Assembly: GCA_012514775.1 (NCBI GenBank)
Contig: JAAYZQ010000499.1
Location: forward strand, 1-40,757
Direction of reading: 5' to 3'
Length of the DNA stretch: 40,757 nt
From: Anaerolineaceae bacterium
GTDB lineage: Bacteria; Chloroflexota; Anaerolineae; JAAYZQ01
Position 1 is the first letter of the stretch, and each line of letters begins with the position of its first letter. Positions 39,916-40,757 of the stretch are shown in pieces. The translations under genes and the position numbers were made by a program. Below the pieces are notes generated by a model. That model did no database searches. It was given only the letters and a program-made list of their open reading frames with translations, and had not been told where the DNA came from.

Positions 39916-40757
39916 ATGTACTGTCAGAAGTGCGGGACCACCGTCCAGGATGACGCGGCTTTTTGCATGGCCTGCGGCTCACCGCTGGCGACGCCCGCGC
40001 CCGAGGCGGCGGCGGGGGAAGAGACGCTGCGGCTCGCCCGCTATTGCACGCGCTGCGGCGCGGCGCTGCGGGAGCAGGACGCCTTTTGCGCGCGCTGCGG
40101 AGCGCCGGCCGTGGCGCCCGGGGCAGGGAACGGCCGGCGATGGCCGGCCCGCTAGTGGCCCGCCGTCGCGGCGGCCGCTGCCCTGGCCCTCGTGGCGGTC
40201 GTCGCCGGCATGGGCTACCAGGTGTGGCGCGACGGCCGGGAGCTGCGGGCCCACTACCGGGCGGGCCTGGACGCCCTGGAGGCGGGGGACGCGGAGCAGG
40301 CCGTGGCGGAGCTGGGCTGGGTGGTGGCGCGCTCGCCCGAGGACGAAGACGCCCGGGCCGGCCTGGAGGCGGCCCGCGAAGCCGCGAACATGGCGGCGCA
40401 GTACGAGGGGGCGGCGGCGGCCTGCGACGAGGGCCGCTGGCAGCAGGCCATCGAGGCGCTGGAGGACCTGCGGGCGCGGGCGCCGGCCTACGAGGCCACG
40501 GGCGTGGACGACCTGCTCTTCACCGCCTATTCGGGGGCCGGGCAGGCCCTGGCCGCCGAGGGCCGCCTGGACGAGGCGGCCGACCACCTGGACCACGCCC
40601 TGGCCCTGCGCCCCGACGCGGCGCTGGAGGCGCAAAAGCGCCTGGCGGAGCTCACCGGCGAGGGCCTGGCCTGCCTGGCGGGCAGCGATCCCTTTGGCGC
40701 CCGCGACGCGCTGCAGGCCGCCGTCGCCCTGGACCCGGCCTATCCCGGGGCCGCGGC
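39916..40757 (+). pseudogene. Zinc-ribbon / membrane / TPR protein, interrupted by in-frame TAG; runs off the window
   Basis: ATG 39916 has GGAGGAGC upstream and opens two zinc ribbons (MYCQKCG...FCMACG at residues 3-18 and YCTRCG...FCARCG around 48-65). An amber TAG at 40153-40155 ends this frame after 79 codons. The same frame then continues for at least 200 codons without another stop, first as a membrane helix ('AAAAALALVAVVAGMGYQVW') and then as TPR-like helical repeats ('ALEAGDAEQAVAELGWVVARSPEDEDA', 'GRLDEAADHLDHALALRPDA'). Zinc ribbon, helix and TPR in one chain is a common architecture, so one gene broken by a single base change is the simplest reading. TAG is a normal stop for other genes here. 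Sequencing error cannot be excluded; the 3' end is cut by the window. Confidence 0.75.

Noticed and set aside
40153..40155. TAG as a recoded sense codon (for example pyrrolysine)
   Set aside because: Several intact genes here end in TAG with no sign of extension, and no pyl genes or special downstream structure are visible. A point mutation or sequence error is simpler.

Overview
The window looks like chromosomal DNA from a GC-rich bacterium, most likely a member of the Chloroflexota (Anaerolineae/Caldilinea-like). This is an inference from gene content and style. The clues are a PPi-type phosphofructokinase, Thr/Pro-rich linkers of the 'TATPT' kind in surface lipoproteins, PA14 domains, DUF4230-like proteins, many GTG starts, and an absence of LPS or outer-membrane genes. 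No rRNA, tRNA, CRISPR array, transposase or phage gene was recognised.

Layout. Positions 1-335 hold a short direct repeat and a promoter, then a STAS-domain gene (336-674). A minus-strand run (671-6071) carries PPi-phosphofructokinase, guaB, a homolog of the aminoglycoside-resistance 16S rRNA m7G1405 methyltransferases (Rmt/Arm/FmrO type), rsmI and a tgt-like gene. The last four are joined by 1-4 nt stop/start overlaps. A glycolipid cluster (6342-9529, minus) has a GT2, a GT4 and a flippase-like membrane protein. It diverges from a glycosidase-like gene plus an orphan solute-binding protein (9649-11636, plus). Next come a PA14 lipoprotein (11676-14276), the Nfn electron-bifurcating pair (14570-16893), two small membrane proteins (17039-17532), a cluster of two GT4s, galE and an M28 aminopeptidase-like gene (17616-22990), a membrane protein with a GNAT acetyltransferase (23149-24737), and an uncharacterised catabolic operon of GntR regulator, TPP enzyme, FAD/Cys-rich oxidoreductase and permease (24956-30359). 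The right end has a small lipoprotein, a PiT phosphate transporter with its DUF47 partner, a sugar-isomerase-like TIM barrel, two DUF4230-like proteins, a membrane-bound M28 peptidase, a PAP2 phosphatase (plus), about 780 bp of repeats and inverted repeats, and a zinc-ribbon/TM/TPR gene that is interrupted by an in-frame amber codon and cut by the window edge.

Regulation is unusually readable. About a dozen sigma70-type promoters can be placed by eye, nearly all with exactly 17 bp between the boxes, and three match TTGACA-N17-TATAAT perfectly. Several predicted transcripts begin with or contain an early stem-loop. One operator is clear: a 16-bp palindrome at the start of the GntR-controlled operon.

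The most notable points are: (i) the Rmt/Arm-type methyltransferase, apparently a chromosomal gene, translationally coupled to rsmI and tgt, which together would modify parts of the decoding site; (ii) the FAD/TPP/permease operon with no obvious known pathway; (iii) dispersed hairpin repeats shared between distant intergenic regions; (iv) a promoter-driven, highly structured non-coding stretch at 39426-39615; and (v) the amber-interrupted zinc-ribbon gene. All functions are read from motifs remembered for these families; no database search was run.
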